Origin: Iodobacter fluviatilis
Lineage (GTDB): Bacteria; Pseudomonadota; Gammaproteobacteria; Burkholderiales; Chitinibacteraceae
Length of the DNA: 64,000 nt
NCBI RefSeq assembly: GCF_900451195.1
Contig: NZ_UGHR01000001.1
Coordinates: 2,418,001 to 2,482,000 of the forward strand
Reading direction: 5' to 3'
Position numbers and translations under genes: made by a program. Under the pieces are notes generated by a model. That model saw only the letters and a program-made list of their open reading frames with translations, had not been told where the DNA came from and ran no database searches. Of the stretch, positions 63,691 to 64,000 are shown piece by piece. Positions within the stretch are counted from its first letter, which is position 1. Each line of letters begins with the position of its first letter.

Positions 63691-64000
63691 TTAAACGGGT
63701 GGCAGCGCCGCTGTAATGCGGGCAATTTCAGATAAAACCCATGCCGCATAATCAGTCACGGCGGTTTGCTGGTTTTTCATTTCAGCAAATTTAAGTTGCT
63801 CGTCTGGCGTACCGGTTTCCCACGCCGCAGCAAGTACCAGTTCGCTATTAATGCGTGCCAGGGTTTCGGTGTTTTTGGTTTTGATTAAATTGAATTTAAC
63901 CAGCTGCTTACGGGCTTCTGCGATGATATCGGAGATATTGCGCGGCTTAGGCGTGAGCAAATGCGCACCGACAATAGTCACCGGCAGATCGCCAACGATT
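63691..64000 (-). CDS. Phage-region protein, 5' end beyond window
   Basis: The frame is open to the window edge and reads IVGDLPVTIVGAHLLTPKPR at its visible start, so the gene probably begins outside. The visible part (about 103 residues) is helical, with ARINSELVLAAAWETGTPDE and DYAAWVLSEIARITAALPP. A GTG at 63981 could be a start. Unknown family; by position part of the phage structural operon. It resembles the middle of the 62720 protein in style (helical EL-rich). Confidence 0.45.
   Translation of the reverse strand, partial: IVGDLPVTIVGAHLLTPKPRNISDIIAEARKQLVKFNLIKTKNTETLARINSELVLAAAWETGTPDEQLKFAEMKNQQTAVTDYAAWVLSEIARITAALPPV

Overview
This window looks like a piece of a betaproteobacterial chromosome of the order Neisseriales. 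The kdsA-eno-ftsB and prfB-lysS orders, the large NAD-dependent glutamate dehydrogenase and the moderate GC content fit an Iodobacter- or Chromobacterium-like genus. That placement is inference from gene content; no marker RNA gene is present. Most of the window is ordinary chromosome with many short accessory genes. The last 5 kb is the end of a prophage or phage-tail-like locus.

Layout. 1-4.1 kb: the 3' part of kdsA, a decayed second copy of its last 25 codons, eno, ftsB and a MocR-type regulator. 4.1-9.8 kb (minus strand): a small exported protein, an MnmC-like oxidoreductase coupled to mdfA, a 57-residue lipoprotein, pdxJ, a HAD phosphatase and a VOC protein. 10-21.4 kb: a long run of small accessory genes (lipoprotein, GyrI-like, YkvA, a CYTH gene broken by a stop codon, cupin, YidD-like, DUF1801, FKBP, GFA), then modABC, an alpha/beta hydrolase, three GNAT acetyltransferases, an EamA protein and a second VOC protein. 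21.5-25.2 kb: an orphan trypsin-like protease, then prfB-lysS. 25.5-33.1 kb: a low-complexity protein, a chemoreceptor and the glutamate dehydrogenase. 33.6-36.2 kb: WYL and GlxA-type regulators and a frameshifted dienelactone hydrolase.

36.4-40.3 kb is the most interesting locus. Four tightly packed plus-strand genes encode a GNAT acetyltransferase, a heme-oxygenase-like diiron oxygenase, an MFS exporter and a trans-sulfuration-type PLP enzyme, followed by a small membrane ORF that overlaps the last of them. The set resembles the BesC/BesB/exporter core of beta-ethynylserine biosynthesis without its halogenase. It is a candidate pathway for an unusual, possibly unsaturated, amino acid with export and self-protection.

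40.4-44.9 kb holds VOC, EVE, GyrI-like, exported chorismate mutase, ABC-F (YheS) and DUF4124-like genes. 45.4-51.7 kb is a four-gene phosphorelay and c-di-GMP operon (receiver; GAF-degenerate GGDEF-EAL-receiver; CHASE3-PAS-GAF hybrid kinase with two receivers; receiver), preceded by alternating TGTAAT/ATTACA half-sites. 51.8-55.8 kb is a magnesium locus: a structured leader with competing hairpins and an upstream ORF, then mgtA and mgtC. 56-58.6 kb is adhE with a perfect FNR/ANR box upstream. From 58.9 kb on are phage genes: a lysis cassette of overlapping genes, a GH24 lysozyme, a tail-fibre-like protein rich in WxxIxxKPxxFP repeats and structural genes running off the window edge.
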